From assembly GCF_900156335.1 (NCBI RefSeq), contig NZ_FTMZ01000020.1, forward strand, positions 1-64,000: 64,000 bases of DNA, read 5' to 3'. A model generated the notes under the pieces. It was not told the origin of the DNA, searched no databases, and saw only the letters and a list, made by a program, of their open reading frames with translations. Within the stretch, counting starts at the first letter, position 1. The number at the start of each line of letters is the position of its first letter. The DNA comes from Sphaerotilus natans. GTDB taxonomy: Bacteria > Pseudomonadota > Gammaproteobacteria > Burkholderiales > Burkholderiaceae_C. Position numbers and translations under genes: made by a program. Of this stretch, positions 10,649 to 19,991 are shown one piece after another.

Positions 10649-11730
10649 CCCGGCCCAGCGTCGCGCGCATCGACCTGGACGCCCTGCGCCACAACGCCCG
10701 CCATCTGCAGGCCCTGCACGGCGGGCGCCAGCTCGCGGTGCTGAAGGCCGACGCCTATGGTCACGGCGCCGTCGACTGTGCCCGGGCGCTGCGCGGCCTG
10801 AGCGACGGTCTGGCCGTGGCCTTCGTCGACGAGGCGCGCGCGCTGCGCGCCGCCGGCCTGACCGCGCCGATCCTGGTGCTGGAAGGCGCCTTCGATGCCG
10901 ACGAGGTGACCTTCGCCGCCGCCGCCTCGCTCTGGCTGGTGGTGCACCAGGACCGCCAGCTGCACCTGATCGAGCAGGCCAGCCTGCCCGACGGCGCGCT
11001 GCAGGTCTGGCTGAAGGTCGACTCCGGCATGCACCGGGCCGGCTTCGCGCCGGAGCGCGCCCGCGAGCTGCACCAGCGTCTTCAGGCCGATCCCCGGGTG
11101 GGCTCGGTGACGCTGATGAGCCATTTCGCCCGTGCCGACGAGCCCGGCTGCGACCTGACGGCGCGACAGACCGCGCTCTTCGAGCAGGCCACCGCCGGCC
11201 TGCCGGGACCGCGCAGCCTGTGCAATTCCGCCGGCGTGCTGGCCTGGCCGAGCGCACACCGCGACTGGGCCCGGCCGGGCATCGCGCTCTACGGCGCCGA
11301 TCCGCTGCTGCGTCCGCAGGGCTGCGGCCTGCGTCCGGTGATGACCCTGGCCAGCCAAGTCTTCGCCGAACGCTGGCTGGCGCCGGGCGAGCCGCTCGGC
11401 TGCGGCACCGGCTTCACCGCCACCGAGCCCACCCGCGTCGGTCTGGTCGCCCTGGGCTACGCGGACGGCTATCCGCGCACCGCGCCCACCGGCACGCCGG
11501 TGGCCGTCGAGGGCCGGCGCTCGCGCCTGATCGGCCGGGTGTCGATGGACATGCTGACGGTCGACCTGACCGGTCTGCCCGACGCCGGCATCGGCAGCCC
11601 GGTCGAGCTGTGGGGCGCGCAGATTCCGGTCAACGAGGTGGCCGGCCTCGCAGGCACCCTCGCCTACGAGCTGCTGTGCAACGTCAAGCGCGTGCCGCGT
11701 CACGGGGTGGGGTATGCGACGCGCGCGTGA
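10645..11730 (+). CDS. alr: Alanine racemase with an altered C-terminal tail
   Basis: This 361-aa PLP enzyme interconverts L- and D-alanine for peptidoglycan. The PLP lysine is Lys34 in VLKADAYGHG. RPGIALYG and the second catalytic base region GYADGYPR are present, as is GRVSMDML. The GTG start at 10645 overlaps the SDR stop. The 3' 116 bp before the last codons is repeated at 28194-28309. After that block this copy ends HGVGYATRA, while the distant copy ends QRLRGG. The gene therefore appears to have been split at its 3' end by the island that follows, with the tail replaced but the enzyme still complete. It converges with dctM at an 8-bp gap. Confidence 0.93.
   Translation: MTRPSVARIDLDALRHNARHLQALHGGRQLAVLKADAYGHGAVDCARALRGLSDGLAVAFVDEARALRAAGLTAPILVLEGAFDADEVTFAAAASLWLVVHQDRQLHLIEQASLPDGALQVWLKVDSGMHRAGFAPERARELHQRLQADPRVGSVTLMSHFARADEPGCDLTARQTALFEQATAGLPGPRSLCNSAGVLAWPSAHRDWARPGIALYGADPLLRPQGCGLRPVMTLASQVFAERWLAPGEPLGCGTGFTATEPTRVGLVALGYADGYPRTAPTGTPVAVEGRRSRLIGRVSMDMLTVDLTGLPDAGIGSPVELWGAQIPVNEVAGLAGTLAYELLCNVKRVPRHGVGYATRA
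11587..11702 (+). repeat. Left copy of 116-bp direct repeat (alr 3' end), island boundary
   Basis: This segment matches 28194-28309 in direct orientation with a single difference (G at 11617, A at 28224). It encodes the last conserved part of alanine racemase (from [10 protein letters not shown] to VKRVPR). Similarity stops sharply on both sides. The repeats frame the catabolic island at 11703-28193. Confidence 0.95.
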
Positions 11731-11738
11731 GCGTGAGT

Positions 11739-13022
11739 TCAATAGAACCAGCGCGCAGGCACCATCACCAGCTCGGGGAAGAGAATGAACATCAGCAGCA
11801 GCGCGCTCTGTGCGGCCAGGAAGGGCAGCACACCCACCGTGACCCGCCCCAGATCGACCCGTGCCACGCCAGCGACCACATTCAGCACTGTGCCCACCGG
11901 TGGGGTCAGCAGGCCGATGGCGTTGTTCATGATGAACAGCACGCCGAAGTAGATGGGGTCGATCCCGGCCTGCTTGACCAGGGGCATCAGCACCGGCGTG
12001 AGGATGAGCACCGTGGGCATGAAGTCCAGCGCCGTGCCCACCACCACCACCAGGGCCATCATCATGAACATCAGCAGGATCTTCTGGTCCATGAAGGGGC
12101 GCAGCAGCTCGGCAACCTGCCCCGGGATGTCGGCAATGGTGATGAGCCAGGCCGACACCAGCGCGCAGGCCACCAGGAACATCACCACGCTGGAGGTCTT
12201 GGCGGCTTGCAGCATCAGCGCCGGCAGCTGTGCCAGCTTCAGCTCGCGGTAGGCCAGCAGGCCCACGGCCAGTGAGTACACCGCGGCCACCACCGCCGCC
12301 TCGGTGGGCGTGAACACGCCGGCCTTCATGCCGCCCACGATCACCAGCGGCAGCAGCAGCGCCCAGACGCCCTCGCGCAGGCTCTGGCCCACCCGCGCCC
12401 AGGAGAAGTGATCGGCCTCGCGCACCGGCGGGGCCTCGCGCCGGGCGCACAACCACCAGGTCAGGCCCAGGGCCACGCCCATCAGCACGCCCGGCACGAT
12501 GCCGGCGAGGAACAGCTTGGTGATGGACACCTGCGCCGCCACGCCAAACACCACGAAGCCGATGGACGGCGGAATGATGGGCGCGATGATGCCGCCCGAG
12601 GCGATCAGACCCGCCGAGCGCGGTACGTCATAGCCCGCCTGGCGCATCAGCGGGATCAGCACCGCCGCCAGCGCGGCGGTGTCGGCCACCGCCGAGCCCG
12701 AGATGCTGGCCATCACCAGCGCGGCCAGGATGGCCACATAGCCCAGGCCACCGCGCACATGGCCCACCAGCGACTGGGCCATGGCGATGATGCGTTTGGA
12801 CAGGCCGCCGGCGTTCATCAGCTCGCCGGCCAGCATGAAAAACGGCACCGCCATCAGCGGGTAGTTGTTGGTGCCCTCCAGCAGGTTCTGCGCCAGGATC
12901 TGGGTGTCAAAGTTGTGGAGGTGCACCATCAAGGCCACGCCGCAGACCAGCAGCGCGAAGGCGATGGGCATGCCCAGGGTCATGGCCCCGAGCAGCGAGA
13001 AGAGAAAGACGGCGATCGTCAT
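11739..13022 (-). CDS. dctM: TRAP transporter large permease (DctM)
   Basis: This 427-aa membrane protein has about 12 hydrophobic segments. It shows the DctM signatures PFFMLAGELMNAGGLSKRI, ISGSAVADTAALAAVLIP, GGIIAPIIPPSIGFVVFG and TPPVGTVLNVV. It is the ion-coupled translocation subunit of a tripartite ATP-independent periplasmic transporter. It lies 34 bp after dctQ at the end of a minus-strand unit that starts near 19614. It is the only DctM in the window, although four DctP receptors are present. Its stop lies 8 bp from that of alr. Confidence 0.94.
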   Translation of the reverse strand: MTIAVFLFSLLGAMTLGMPIAFALLVCGVALMVHLHNFDTQILAQNLLEGTNNYPLMAVPFFMLAGELMNAGGLSKRIIAMAQSLVGHVRGGLGYVAILAALVMASISGSAVADTAALAAVLIPLMRQAGYDVPRSAGLIASGGIIAPIIPPSIGFVVFGVAAQVSITKLFLAGIVPGVLMGVALGLTWWLCARREAPPVREADHFSWARVGQSLREGVWALLLPLVIVGGMKAGVFTPTEAAVVAAVYSLAVGLLAYRELKLAQLPALMLQAAKTSSVVMFLVACALVSAWLITIADIPGQVAELLRPFMDQKILLMFMMMALVVVVGTALDFMPTVLILTPVLMPLVKQAGIDPIYFGVLFIMNNAIGLLTPPVGTVLNVVAGVARVDLGRVTVGVLPFLAAQSALLLMFILFPELVMVPARWFY

Positions 13023-13056
13023 GTCAGGGTCTCCAAAGACATCGTGGCGTGGGCAC

Positions 13057-13560
13057 TCACTCGACCGAGCCGGCGGGCTCGATCACCAGCGCCTCAGCCG
13101 GCATGCGGCCGGTGAGCTGGCGCCACAGGCTGTGCAGCAGGATCCAGCTGATGCCGGCGCTGCTGACCAGCAGCGCCGAGAACACCACGCCCATGGGCAG
13201 GCCGGACACGGGGGCGTGGTCGTCCATCGCAATGACCACCTGCTTCCAGGTGCCATGCACCAGCAGGCCGCAGCAGCCCAGCATCAGCAGGTCCGAGGTG
13301 AAGCGGAAGACCCGCCGCCCCCACACCGGCAGCGCCGTGATGACGCTGGACATGCCCAGGTGGGCGTGCTCGTGCATGGCCAGCAGCGCGCCCAGCAGGG
13401 TCAGCCACATGAAGGTGAAGCGCGACACCTCCTCGGAGAAGGTGATGCCGGAGTTGAAGCCGTAGCGCAGCACCACGTTGCCGAACACCAGCACCACCAT
13501 CACGCCCAGCAGGCCGATGAGCATCCACTCCAGAAAACGCACAAAGAAACGAGGCAGCAT
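13057..13560 (-). CDS. dctQ: TRAP transporter small permease (DctQ)
   Basis: This 167-aa protein has four predicted membrane helices. It contains the DctQ pattern VVLRYGFNSGITFSEEVSRFTFMW and an acidic/His-rich HEHAHLGM stretch. It partners DctM. It sits between dctP (29 bp upstream) and dctM, the usual P-Q-M order. The start ATG at 13560 is preceded by AGGAG-like sequence. Confidence 0.92.
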   Translation of the reverse strand: MLPRFFVRFLEWMLIGLLGVMVVLVFGNVVLRYGFNSGITFSEEVSRFTFMWLTLLGALLAMHEHAHLGMSSVITALPVWGRRVFRFTSDLLMLGCCGLLVHGTWKQVVIAMDDHAPVSGLPMGVVFSALLVSSAGISWILLHSLWRQLTGRMPAEALVIEPAGSVE

Positions 13561-13589
13561 GGACGGCTCCTGAAACTGCGGCCTGGCGC

Positions 13590-14597
13590 TCAGCGCGCCG
13601 GGGCGTGGTCAATGGCGGCGAAGAAGGCGCGGGCGGTCTCGGCCCCCACCGACTCGATGTGCTTGTCGATCACCGGCTGAAGCCGCTCGCGCATGCGTCG
13701 GCGCTCGGTGGCCGGGACCTCGTTGATCTGCATGCCCGCCTTGGCCAGCTCGGCGCGCAGGGTCTGGTTCAGGCTGCGGCTGGTCTGGCGCTGGTACAGC
13801 GTGGCCTCGCGGGTGGCGGCTTGCACCAGCGCCTGGTCGGCGGGCTTGAGGCCGTCCCAGAACTTGCGCGACGACAGCAGCACCAGCGCGTCATAGGCAT
13901 GGCCGGTCACCGAGAGGTACTTCTGCACGTCGTAGAACTTCTGCGCGTGGATCACCGTGTAGGGGTTCTCCTGCGCGTCGACCGCGCGGGTTTCCAGGGC
14001 GGTGAACAGCTCGTTGACGGGCATGGGCACGGCGTTGGCGCCCAGGCCGTTGAACAGGTCGATGTAGAGGTTGTTCTGCATCGTGCGCACCTTCAGGCCC
14101 GAGAGGTCGTCGAGCTTGCTCACCGGCCGGCGGCTGTTGGTCAGGTTGCGAAAGCCGTTCTCCCAGAAGGCCAGACCCACCAGGCCCTTCTCGGGCAGGC
14201 GGGCCAGCAGGCCCTGGCCGAAGGGGCCGTCCAGCACCGCATCGGCCTGCGCCTCGGTGGAGAAGGAGAAAGGCAGGCCGATCACGCCGAACTCCTTGAC
14301 CAGGTTGGCCAGCGTGGCGGTGGAGGGCACGGTGAACTCCTGCGTGCCGCCGCGCAGCGCGGCCTGCATCTGCTGGTCACTGCCCAGCGTGGCGCCAGAA
14401 TACACGCTGATGCGGATGCGGCCCTGGCTCTTTTGCTCCACCAGTTCCGCAAACTTGCGGGCTCCCAGGGTTTGTGGGTGGCTGTCGGGCAGGCTGGTGC
14501 CCAGGCGGGCGCGGATCTCCTGGGCCTGGGCAGGGCCCCAGGCGGTGGCGCCGGCCACCAGCAGGGCGGCGCAGGCGGCAGCAAAACGTCGGTTCAT
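13590..14597 (-). CDS. TRAP transporter solute receptor (DctP), first of four
   Basis: This 335-aa periplasmic receptor has a Sec signal peptide ending near AQAQE (residue 26). DctP features are LGTSLPDSHPQTLGARKFAELV, the GATLGSDQQMQAALRGG region and LKVRTMQNNLYIDLFNGLGANAVPMP, with an Arg-containing ligand segment. I chose the ATG at 14597 because AGGAGA lies at the proper distance and the signal peptide begins there. It is directly upstream of dctQM, so it is the most likely dedicated receptor. It resembles the receptor at 23868-24899 more than the other two. The ligand is unknown, plausibly a sugar acid. Confidence 0.92.
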   Translation of the reverse strand: MNRRFAAACAALLVAGATAWGPAQAQEIRARLGTSLPDSHPQTLGARKFAELVEQKSQGRIRISVYSGATLGSDQQMQAALRGGTQEFTVPSTATLANLVKEFGVIGLPFSFSTEAQADAVLDGPFGQGLLARLPEKGLVGLAFWENGFRNLTNSRRPVSKLDDLSGLKVRTMQNNLYIDLFNGLGANAVPMPVNELFTALETRAVDAQENPYTVIHAQKFYDVQKYLSVTGHAYDALVLLSSRKFWDGLKPADQALVQAATREATLYQRQTSRSLNQTLRAELAKAGMQINEVPATERRRMRERLQPVIDKHIESVGAETARAFFAAIDHAPAR

Positions 14598-14652
14598 CGG
14601 TGTCTCCTGGTTATGGTTTGGGGAACAGGGCCGGGGATCGGGGTCGGGCTGC

Positions 14653-15687
14653 TCACGCCGGCAGGCGGTAGAGACGCAGGGCGTTGTCACAGAACACCGC
14701 CAGGCGCTCGGGCGGCGCGAGGTGGCGGGTGAGCGCTTTGAAGCCAGAAAAGATCTCGTCGAGCGTGGCCACCAGCCCATCCACCGGGAAGTTGCTGGCC
14801 ACCAGGCAGCGGCTGGGCCCGAAGGTGTCCAGCAGGTGCTGCACCACCGGAGCCTGCAGCGCCGGGGTCCAGGCCTGGCCGGGCACGCCCAGGCCTGAGA
14901 GCTTGACCACCACCTGCGGCCACTGCGCCAGCCGGGCCGTGGCCTGGCGCCAGGCCGCCAGCGAGGCGGCGTCGCGCTCGGCCGGCAGGCCGGCGTGGTT
15001 GAGCACCAGTGGCACAGTCGGGAAATCACGGGCCAGCTCGCCCGCTTCGTCCAGGTGCCACCAGGGCACCTGCAGCTCGAACATCAGCCCGGTGCCCACC
15101 AGCCGGGCGTAGCCGGCGCGCCAGCGCTCGCAGCGCAGGCTGCCGGGGCCTTGCCAGGCGGCGTGGTGCTCGGCGCGGGGCACGGTGCGCGGCTTGTGGC
15201 GCACGCTGCGCACCAGCGGCAGGGTGAGCAGCGTGGCCAGCACCTCGGGCCAGTCGGCACGGTCCAGCCACGCGGCGGCCGCCAGGGCCTGGGGCGTGCT
15301 TTCACGGGCGGCCAGAGCATGCACCCAGCGGGCTTCGCCCAGCGGATCGGCAGGGTCCCACTCGCCCTCCATCAGCACGCTGCGCAGCCACAGGTGGGCG
15401 CCGGCCTGGCGGGCATGGTCGGCCGGCAGGTGGTTGCAGCAGATGGCGCCGTAGTCGCCATAGCGGAACGGGATGCGCGGCAGGCGCTGCAGCCAGGGGT
15501 GCGGGTTGCGCGCCACATCCCAGAAGTGGTGGTGCGCGTCCACGATGGGCAGCAGGGCCTCGTCGCCGCTGGCCAGGTAGGCCAGGCGGGCGGCCTGCAG
15601 GGGGCTGGGGACACTGGCCGCCGGCGCTGCGGCCGGCTCTGCGGACGGGGCTGGTCCGGGGGGCACAGAGGAGGTGAGGTGGCTCAT
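14653..15687 (-). CDS. Amidohydrolase (COG3618 lactonase type), copy 1
   Basis: This 344-aa TIM-barrel metal-dependent hydrolase has the motif DAHHHFWD near residue 50 after a low-complexity Pro/Ala-rich N terminus. Other landmarks are VPWWHLDEAGEL, VLNHAGLP and ASNFPVDGL. The family includes sugar-lactonases (rhamnono-, fucono- and galactaro-lactonases) and the LigI pyrone hydrolase. Hydrolysis of a sugar-acid lactone is the best inference from the surrounding TRAP and dehydratase genes. Its ATG overlaps the stop of the second amidohydrolase (ATGA). The N-terminal 40 residues are probably not part of the fold; a later start cannot be excluded. Confidence 0.82.
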   Translation of the reverse strand: MSHLTSSVPPGPAPSAEPAAAPAASVPSPLQAARLAYLASGDEALLPIVDAHHHFWDVARNPHPWLQRLPRIPFRYGDYGAICCNHLPADHARQAGAHLWLRSVLMEGEWDPADPLGEARWVHALAARESTPQALAAAAWLDRADWPEVLATLLTLPLVRSVRHKPRTVPRAEHHAAWQGPGSLRCERWRAGYARLVGTGLMFELQVPWWHLDEAGELARDFPTVPLVLNHAGLPAERDAASLAAWRQATARLAQWPQVVVKLSGLGVPGQAWTPALQAPVVQHLLDTFGPSRCLVASNFPVDGLVATLDEIFSGFKALTRHLAPPERLAVFCDNALRLYRLPA

Positions 15688-16625
15688 GGCGCGCCCTCCT
15701 CCACCGGCCGGCCCGGCCCCACCCGGTACACCCGGGCGGCGTTGTCATGGAACACGGCGGCCCGGGCAGCGGGCGGTGCGTCCTGCAGCGCTTCGCCCAC
15801 GGTCTGCACGATCTCGCCGTAGGAGGCGCGCAAGCCGGCCACCGGGTAGTTGCTGCCAAACAGGCAACGCGCCCAGCCGAAAGCGGCCAGCGCCTGGCGC
15901 AGCACCGCCACATTGCCCTCGCGGGACCAGGGCGCCGTCTTCAGGCCCAGCTCGGAGAGCTTGAGGTGCACCCGCGGCAAAGCGGCCAGGGCCTGCAGGC
16001 CGCGTTGCCAGGCCGCCAGCCCGGCGGGGCTACGGTCCCAGGGCAGGCCGGTGTGCTCCACCACCACGGTCAGCTCGGGCACCTGGACCAGCAGCGCGGC
16101 GGCCTCTTCCAGGTGCCACCAGGGCACGCGCAAATCCCACAACAGGCCGTGGGCGGCCAGCCGGCGCAGCGCAGCGGGCCAGCGCGGATCGTCCAGGCCG
16201 CTGTGGGCGGGCGCCGGGCCGTCGGGCTGCGGGCGGATGGCGGGCTTGCAGCGCACGCCACGCACCAGGGGCCAGGCGGCCTGCGCCTGCAGGGCGTGTG
16301 CCGCATCGTCGGCCAGCAGGTCCACCCAGGCCACCACCGCGCTGGGCAGGCCGTGCTCGGCGTGCACGGCGTGCAGCCAGCGGGTTTCGGCCAGGGCTTC
16401 AGCACGGTCGCGCTCGGCCTCCACATGCACGCTGCCCACCAGGTTCAGCGGGCCGGCGTCGGCGCGCAGCTCGCGCGGCAGGTAGTGGCGGCACAGGGCG
16501 GTGTAGGGGCCCAGGATGAAGCGCTCGGGCGCGTAGGCCTCCTGCAGCCAGTCGTAGTGGCCGGCGGACAGGTCCCAGAAATGGTGGTGGGCGTCCAGGA
16601 TCACCTCGGGCCAGGGGGTGGCCAT
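15684..16625 (-). CDS. Amidohydrolase (COG3618 lactonase type), copy 2
   Basis: This 313-aa paralogue of the next gene has the same landmarks: LDAHHHFWD (about residue 11), VPWWHLEEAAAL, VVEHTGLP and FGSNYPVAGL. I chose the ATG at 16625 because the family motif follows at once, and it lies 2 bp from the stop of the upstream receptor gene. A hydrolase of a cyclic ester such as a sugar lactone is likely; the substrate cannot be read from sequence. Two adjacent but diverged copies suggest two lactones or two ring forms. Confidence 0.83.
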   Translation of the reverse strand: MATPWPEVILDAHHHFWDLSAGHYDWLQEAYAPERFILGPYTALCRHYLPRELRADAGPLNLVGSVHVEAERDRAEALAETRWLHAVHAEHGLPSAVVAWVDLLADDAAHALQAQAAWPLVRGVRCKPAIRPQPDGPAPAHSGLDDPRWPAALRRLAAHGLLWDLRVPWWHLEEAAALLVQVPELTVVVEHTGLPWDRSPAGLAAWQRGLQALAALPRVHLKLSELGLKTAPWSREGNVAVLRQALAAFGWARCLFGSNYPVAGLRASYGEIVQTVGEALQDAPPAARAAVFHDNAARVYRVGPGRPVEEGAP

Positions 16626-16627
16626 GA

Positions 16628-17635
16628 TCAACGCACCGCCTCGATGGCCTTGAGCACCGCGTCGCCGTTCTTCTCGATGTAGAGGCGGCGGGTCTCCTCG
16701 CGCACGATGGCGGCAATGCCGGCGTTGTCCGGTTGGTCCACCACCTGCATGCCGGCCTTGCGCAGCTGACCAATCACCTCGGCCTCGTGGCGGGCGTTGT
16801 ACTCGCGCTGGAAGCGGGCGCTGCCGATGGCCTCCTCCACCAGCCACTGGCGCTGGAGGGCGCTGAGCTTGTCAAAGCGGGCCTTGTTCATCACCAGCGG
16901 CATGGCGGTGTAGGCGTGCCGCGTCAGCGAGAGGTGCTTCTGCACCTCGTACATCTTGGAGGCGGCCATGATGATGGGCGGGTTCTCATGGCCTTCGATG
17001 GCCCCCGACTCCAGCGCCGGATACACCTCGGCATAGGGCATGGGCTGCGGGTTGGCGCCCAACAGCTGGAAGGCCTTGAGGTGGGCCGGGTTGGGCGTGG
17101 TGCGGATCTTCAGGCCGCGGATGTCCTCGGCGCGGCGCACCGGGCGGCGGCTGTTGGCCAGGCAGCGGAAACCCACCTCCCAAAAGGCCAGGCCCTTGAG
17201 CGAAAAGCCATCCAGCTCGGCCAGCAGTTGCTGGCCCACCGCACCGTCCAGCACCTTGTAGGCTTGCTCGGCGCTGCTGAACAGGTAAGGCAGGTCCAGC
17301 GCGTTGAGCTTGGGCACCAGGCCGGTGAAGTAGGGGTTGCCGGCCAGCATCAGGTCCACCGTGCCGCCCCGGGTGGCGGCCAGCACGGTGTTGTCATTGC
17401 CCAGCGTGCTGTTGGGAAAGACCTGCACCTCCAGCGTGCCGCCGCTGCGGGCCTTCACCCGCTTGGCAAACTCCAGGGCGGCCAGGTGCTGGGAGTCGGT
17501 CTCCGCGCCGGCATGGGCCAGGCGCAGGCGCACGATCTCCTGGGCCCAGGCGGGGCGGGCCAGGGGCCCCAGGCCGAGGGCCGTGCCCAGGGTACCGCCC
17601 AGGGCCTTCAGGCTGTCGCGTCGGTTCAGCGTCAT
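16628..17635 (-). CDS. TRAP transporter solute receptor (DctP), second of four
   Basis: This 335-aa receptor has a twin-arginine-like leader (NRRDSLKALGG) and a cleavage region near WAQE (about residue 31). The body has RLAHAGAETDSQHLAALEFAKRV, FPNSTLGNDNTV and the conserved segment LKIRTTPNPAHLKAFQLLGANPQPMP. It is closely similar to the receptor at 18619-19614 and more distant from the other two. No permease gene lies next to it; it may share the DctQM encoded downstream in the same unit. It lies 4 bp after the beta-propeller gene. Confidence 0.9.
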   Translation of the reverse strand: MTLNRRDSLKALGGTLGTALGLGPLARPAWAQEIVRLRLAHAGAETDSQHLAALEFAKRVKARSGGTLEVQVFPNSTLGNDNTVLAATRGGTVDLMLAGNPYFTGLVPKLNALDLPYLFSSAEQAYKVLDGAVGQQLLAELDGFSLKGLAFWEVGFRCLANSRRPVRRAEDIRGLKIRTTPNPAHLKAFQLLGANPQPMPYAEVYPALESGAIEGHENPPIIMAASKMYEVQKHLSLTRHAYTAMPLVMNKARFDKLSALQRQWLVEEAIGSARFQREYNARHEAEVIGQLRKAGMQVVDQPDNAGIAAIVREETRRLYIEKNGDAVLKAIEAVR

Positions 17636-17639
17636 GGCA

Positions 17640-18584
17640 TCAGGCTCCGGTGAGAACGAACGAGGCGTCGGGCTCGCGCAGGGTGCGGATCTCGCGCACG
17701 AACTGCCAGCGCTGCAGGTCCAGCTCGCGCACGCAGTCGTCCTGGAAGGACACATAGGCCAGCGGCTGCGTGGGGTGGAAGGACAGCGCCGTGGGGTTGG
17801 CCGGCAGCGCCAGGCAGTGCACCTCTTCCAGCGAGTCGGCATCAAAGACCGAGAGCGATTGCTCGCCCGAGTTGGTCAGCAGCAGCTGGGCGCGGCCGTC
17901 GGGCAGGTCACGGCGGTAGATGCGGTTGGGGTCGCGCCGGGTCTTGACCCGCCGGCCCAGGGCGAGCGTGGCGGTGTCAATGGCCACCAGGGTGTCGTCG
18001 CCCCGGTTGGCCACAAACAGCGTGCGCTCGTCGCGCGACAGCGCATTGCCCTCTGGGCGGGGGCCGGGCATCACGGCGCGCGGCGCCACGGTGGCATCGC
18101 GGGGGTGGAAGCGTGTCACCGTGTTGGACAGCAGGTGGATGCCGAAGGCGGTGTCGGCCTGCGCGTTCAGCGTCACCAGGTGGGTCTTGATACCGCCCGA
18201 GGGCACGGCCAGGTGGGGCACGTCCTGCTCGCGCGGGCGGTCGAACACCAGCAGGGTGTCCTGCGCCTCGCTCATGACGTAGAGCCGGCCGGCCGCGTCG
18301 CAGGCCATGCCATGTGGGCGGCGGTAGGGCCACAGGTCCAGCAGGCGCAGCAGGCGGCGGCTGGCCAGGTCGATCTCGGCGATGCGGGTGTCGCCCTCGT
18401 CGCCCCGGGTCCAGGCGGACTCGATGCCAAAGATGCCCACGTAGGCCCGTTGGCGGGCCGGGTCCACGCAGAACTCGTGCGGGAAATTGGGCAGCACCAG
18501 GTGCTGCAGCGCCTGGCCGCTGGCCAGGTCATAGAAGCTGAAGGTGTGGGCGCATTTCTGCACCAGCAGCAGGATGTCGGACAT
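17640..18584 (-). CDS. YncE-like beta-propeller protein
   Basis: This 314-aa protein is built of repeated blades such as GRLYVMSEAQDTLLVFD, RTLFVANRGDDTLVAID and QPLAYVSFQDDCVRELD, typical of the YVTN/lactonase-like seven-bladed fold. No signal peptide is apparent, so it is probably cytoplasmic. I chose the ATG at 18584 (MSDILLL) over an upstream in-frame start, because the first blade begins there. Its place among lactonases and sugar-acid receptors suggests a lactonase or binding role, but this fold is used for many functions. Confidence 0.8.
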   Translation of the reverse strand: MSDILLLVQKCAHTFSFYDLASGQALQHLVLPNFPHEFCVDPARQRAYVGIFGIESAWTRGDEGDTRIAEIDLASRRLLRLLDLWPYRRPHGMACDAAGRLYVMSEAQDTLLVFDRPREQDVPHLAVPSGGIKTHLVTLNAQADTAFGIHLLSNTVTRFHPRDATVAPRAVMPGPRPEGNALSRDERTLFVANRGDDTLVAIDTATLALGRRVKTRRDPNRIYRRDLPDGRAQLLLTNSGEQSLSVFDADSLEEVHCLALPANPTALSFHPTQPLAYVSFQDDCVRELDLQRWQFVREIRTLREPDASFVLTGA

Positions 18585-18618
18585 GGGGTCTCCAGGCGGC
18601 GGCCGAGGGCGGTGGGGC

Positions 18619-19614
18619 TCAGGCGCTGCGCAGCGCGTCGATGGCGCCCAGCAGCTCGGCACCGTTCTTCTCGATGAAGCTCTTGCGGGTTTCGGCGGCC
18701 ACCCGCTGGCGGAAGGGCTCGGCGTCGAAGGTCTCCAGCACCTGCATGCCCTTGGCGCGCAGATCGGCCACGTTGCGGGCCTCGTCGTGGGCGTTCATCT
18801 CGCGCTGGAAGCGGCCAGCCGCGCGTGAGGCCTCCACCAAGAGGGCCTGCAGATCGGGCGCCAAGGCGTCAAAGCGGGCCTTGGTCATCACCACCGGCAT
18901 GGCGGTGTAGGCGTGGCGGCTCATCGTCAGGTGCTTTTGCACCTCGTAGAACTTGGCCGACCAGGTGATGGCGATGGGGTGCTCCTGGGCATCCACCGCG
19001 CCGCTTTCCAGCGCCTGGTACAGCTCGCCCAGGGGCATGGGCACCGGGTTGCAGCCCAGCAGCTTGAAGGCCTGGATGTGCGAGGGGTTGGGCGTGGTGC
19101 GGATCTTCAGGCCCTTGACGTCATCGGGCACGCGCACTGCACGGTTCTTGGTGGTGATGCAGCGGAAGCCCACCTCAAACCAGCCCAGGCCCTTGAGGCT
19201 GTGCGCCTCCAGGCCGGTCAGCAGTTGCTGGCCCACGGCCCCGTCCAGCGCGGCGTAGGCATGGCGGCCGCCGTTGAACAGGAAGGGCAGGTCCAGCACG
19301 CCAATGGCGGGCGTGAGGCCGGCAAAGTTGACGCTGCCGGCCATCATCATGTCGATGCTGCCGCCGCGCACCGCGCCGATCACGGTGCCGTCGTTGCCCA
19401 GTTGGCCGTTGGGGAAGACCTTGACCTCCAGCCGCCCCTTGGAGCGCTCCTTCACGGTCTTGGCCAACTCCATCGCGGCCAGGTGCTGCGACGAGGTTTC
19501 CGGCCCGGCATGGGCCAGGCGCAAGGTGGCGGGGGTCTGGGCGCGGGCCAGGGTGGGCACCAGGCCGGTGGCGGACGCCAGGGCGGCGGTTTGGCAGAAC
19601 TGACGACGGAGCAT
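18619..19614 (-). CDS. TRAP transporter solute receptor (DctP), third of four
   Basis: This 331-aa periplasmic receptor has a leader MLRRQFCQTAALASATG and a cleavage region after LARAQ (about residue 26). It shows RLAHAGPETSSQHLAAMELAKTV, FPNGQLGNDGTV and LKIRTTPNPSHIQAFKLLGCNPVPMP. It is a near paralogue of the receptor at 16628-17635. It is the first gene of the unit that ends with dctM, and lies about 290 bp downstream of the 67-bp control element at 19907-19973. The leader region 19615-19906 shows no gene I can support. Confidence 0.9.
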   Translation of the reverse strand: MLRRQFCQTAALASATGLVPTLARAQTPATLRLAHAGPETSSQHLAAMELAKTVKERSKGRLEVKVFPNGQLGNDGTVIGAVRGGSIDMMMAGSVNFAGLTPAIGVLDLPFLFNGGRHAYAALDGAVGQQLLTGLEAHSLKGLGWFEVGFRCITTKNRAVRVPDDVKGLKIRTTPNPSHIQAFKLLGCNPVPMPLGELYQALESGAVDAQEHPIAITWSAKFYEVQKHLTMSRHAYTAMPVVMTKARFDALAPDLQALLVEASRAAGRFQREMNAHDEARNVADLRAKGMQVLETFDAEPFRQRVAAETRKSFIEKNGAELLGAIDALRSA

Positions 19615-19906
19615 GGAAGGTCCCTTCAAGAAGCGCAGGGCGAGGTCGGCCCGGCCGGTCCGGGGCACCGGGCCGAGCAGGCAGGCGGATCGAACACAAC
19701 GGAGTGCGGGCACTTGGCCCGCAACGGGCTCAGGCGGGGGTCAAGGCCAGGCCGGCGCCGGGCGGCGCCTTCGACCAGACAAGGGGGTGGCGCTGCGCAT
19801 CCCGCGCGGCGCCCCCAGGGCGGTGCAGCAGTTCATCGGTTTGTCTCCATCCTTATGGTGTCGGTGGGCTGGGAGCTCAGGCCGCCTGCAGCACCACCGT
19901 GGAACC

Positions 19907-19973
19907 CATCGTAGGCAGGGAATACATGCCGGTATAGTGAAAACATCTCATGCACCCATCGCCTGCGGTTATG
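19907..19973. promoter_or_regulatory. 67-bp control element, copy A
   Basis: This block matches 27057-27123 at 58 of 67 positions, including an identical 31-bp core (19922-19952). The core contains ATAC-N6-GTAT and a TATAGTG string. Each copy lies upstream of a minus-strand catabolic unit, and copy B directly abuts the LysR gene, so it is a probable LysR operator/promoter. The rest of the gap 19615-19991 holds no supported gene. Confidence 0.7.
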
Positions 19974-19991
19974 GGTTGGAGCGGGCCCCGC

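Noticed and set aside
19615-19906. Possible small gene in the leader of the third dctP unit
   Set aside because: Frames present are short, lack ribosome sites and show no sensible amino-acid pattern.
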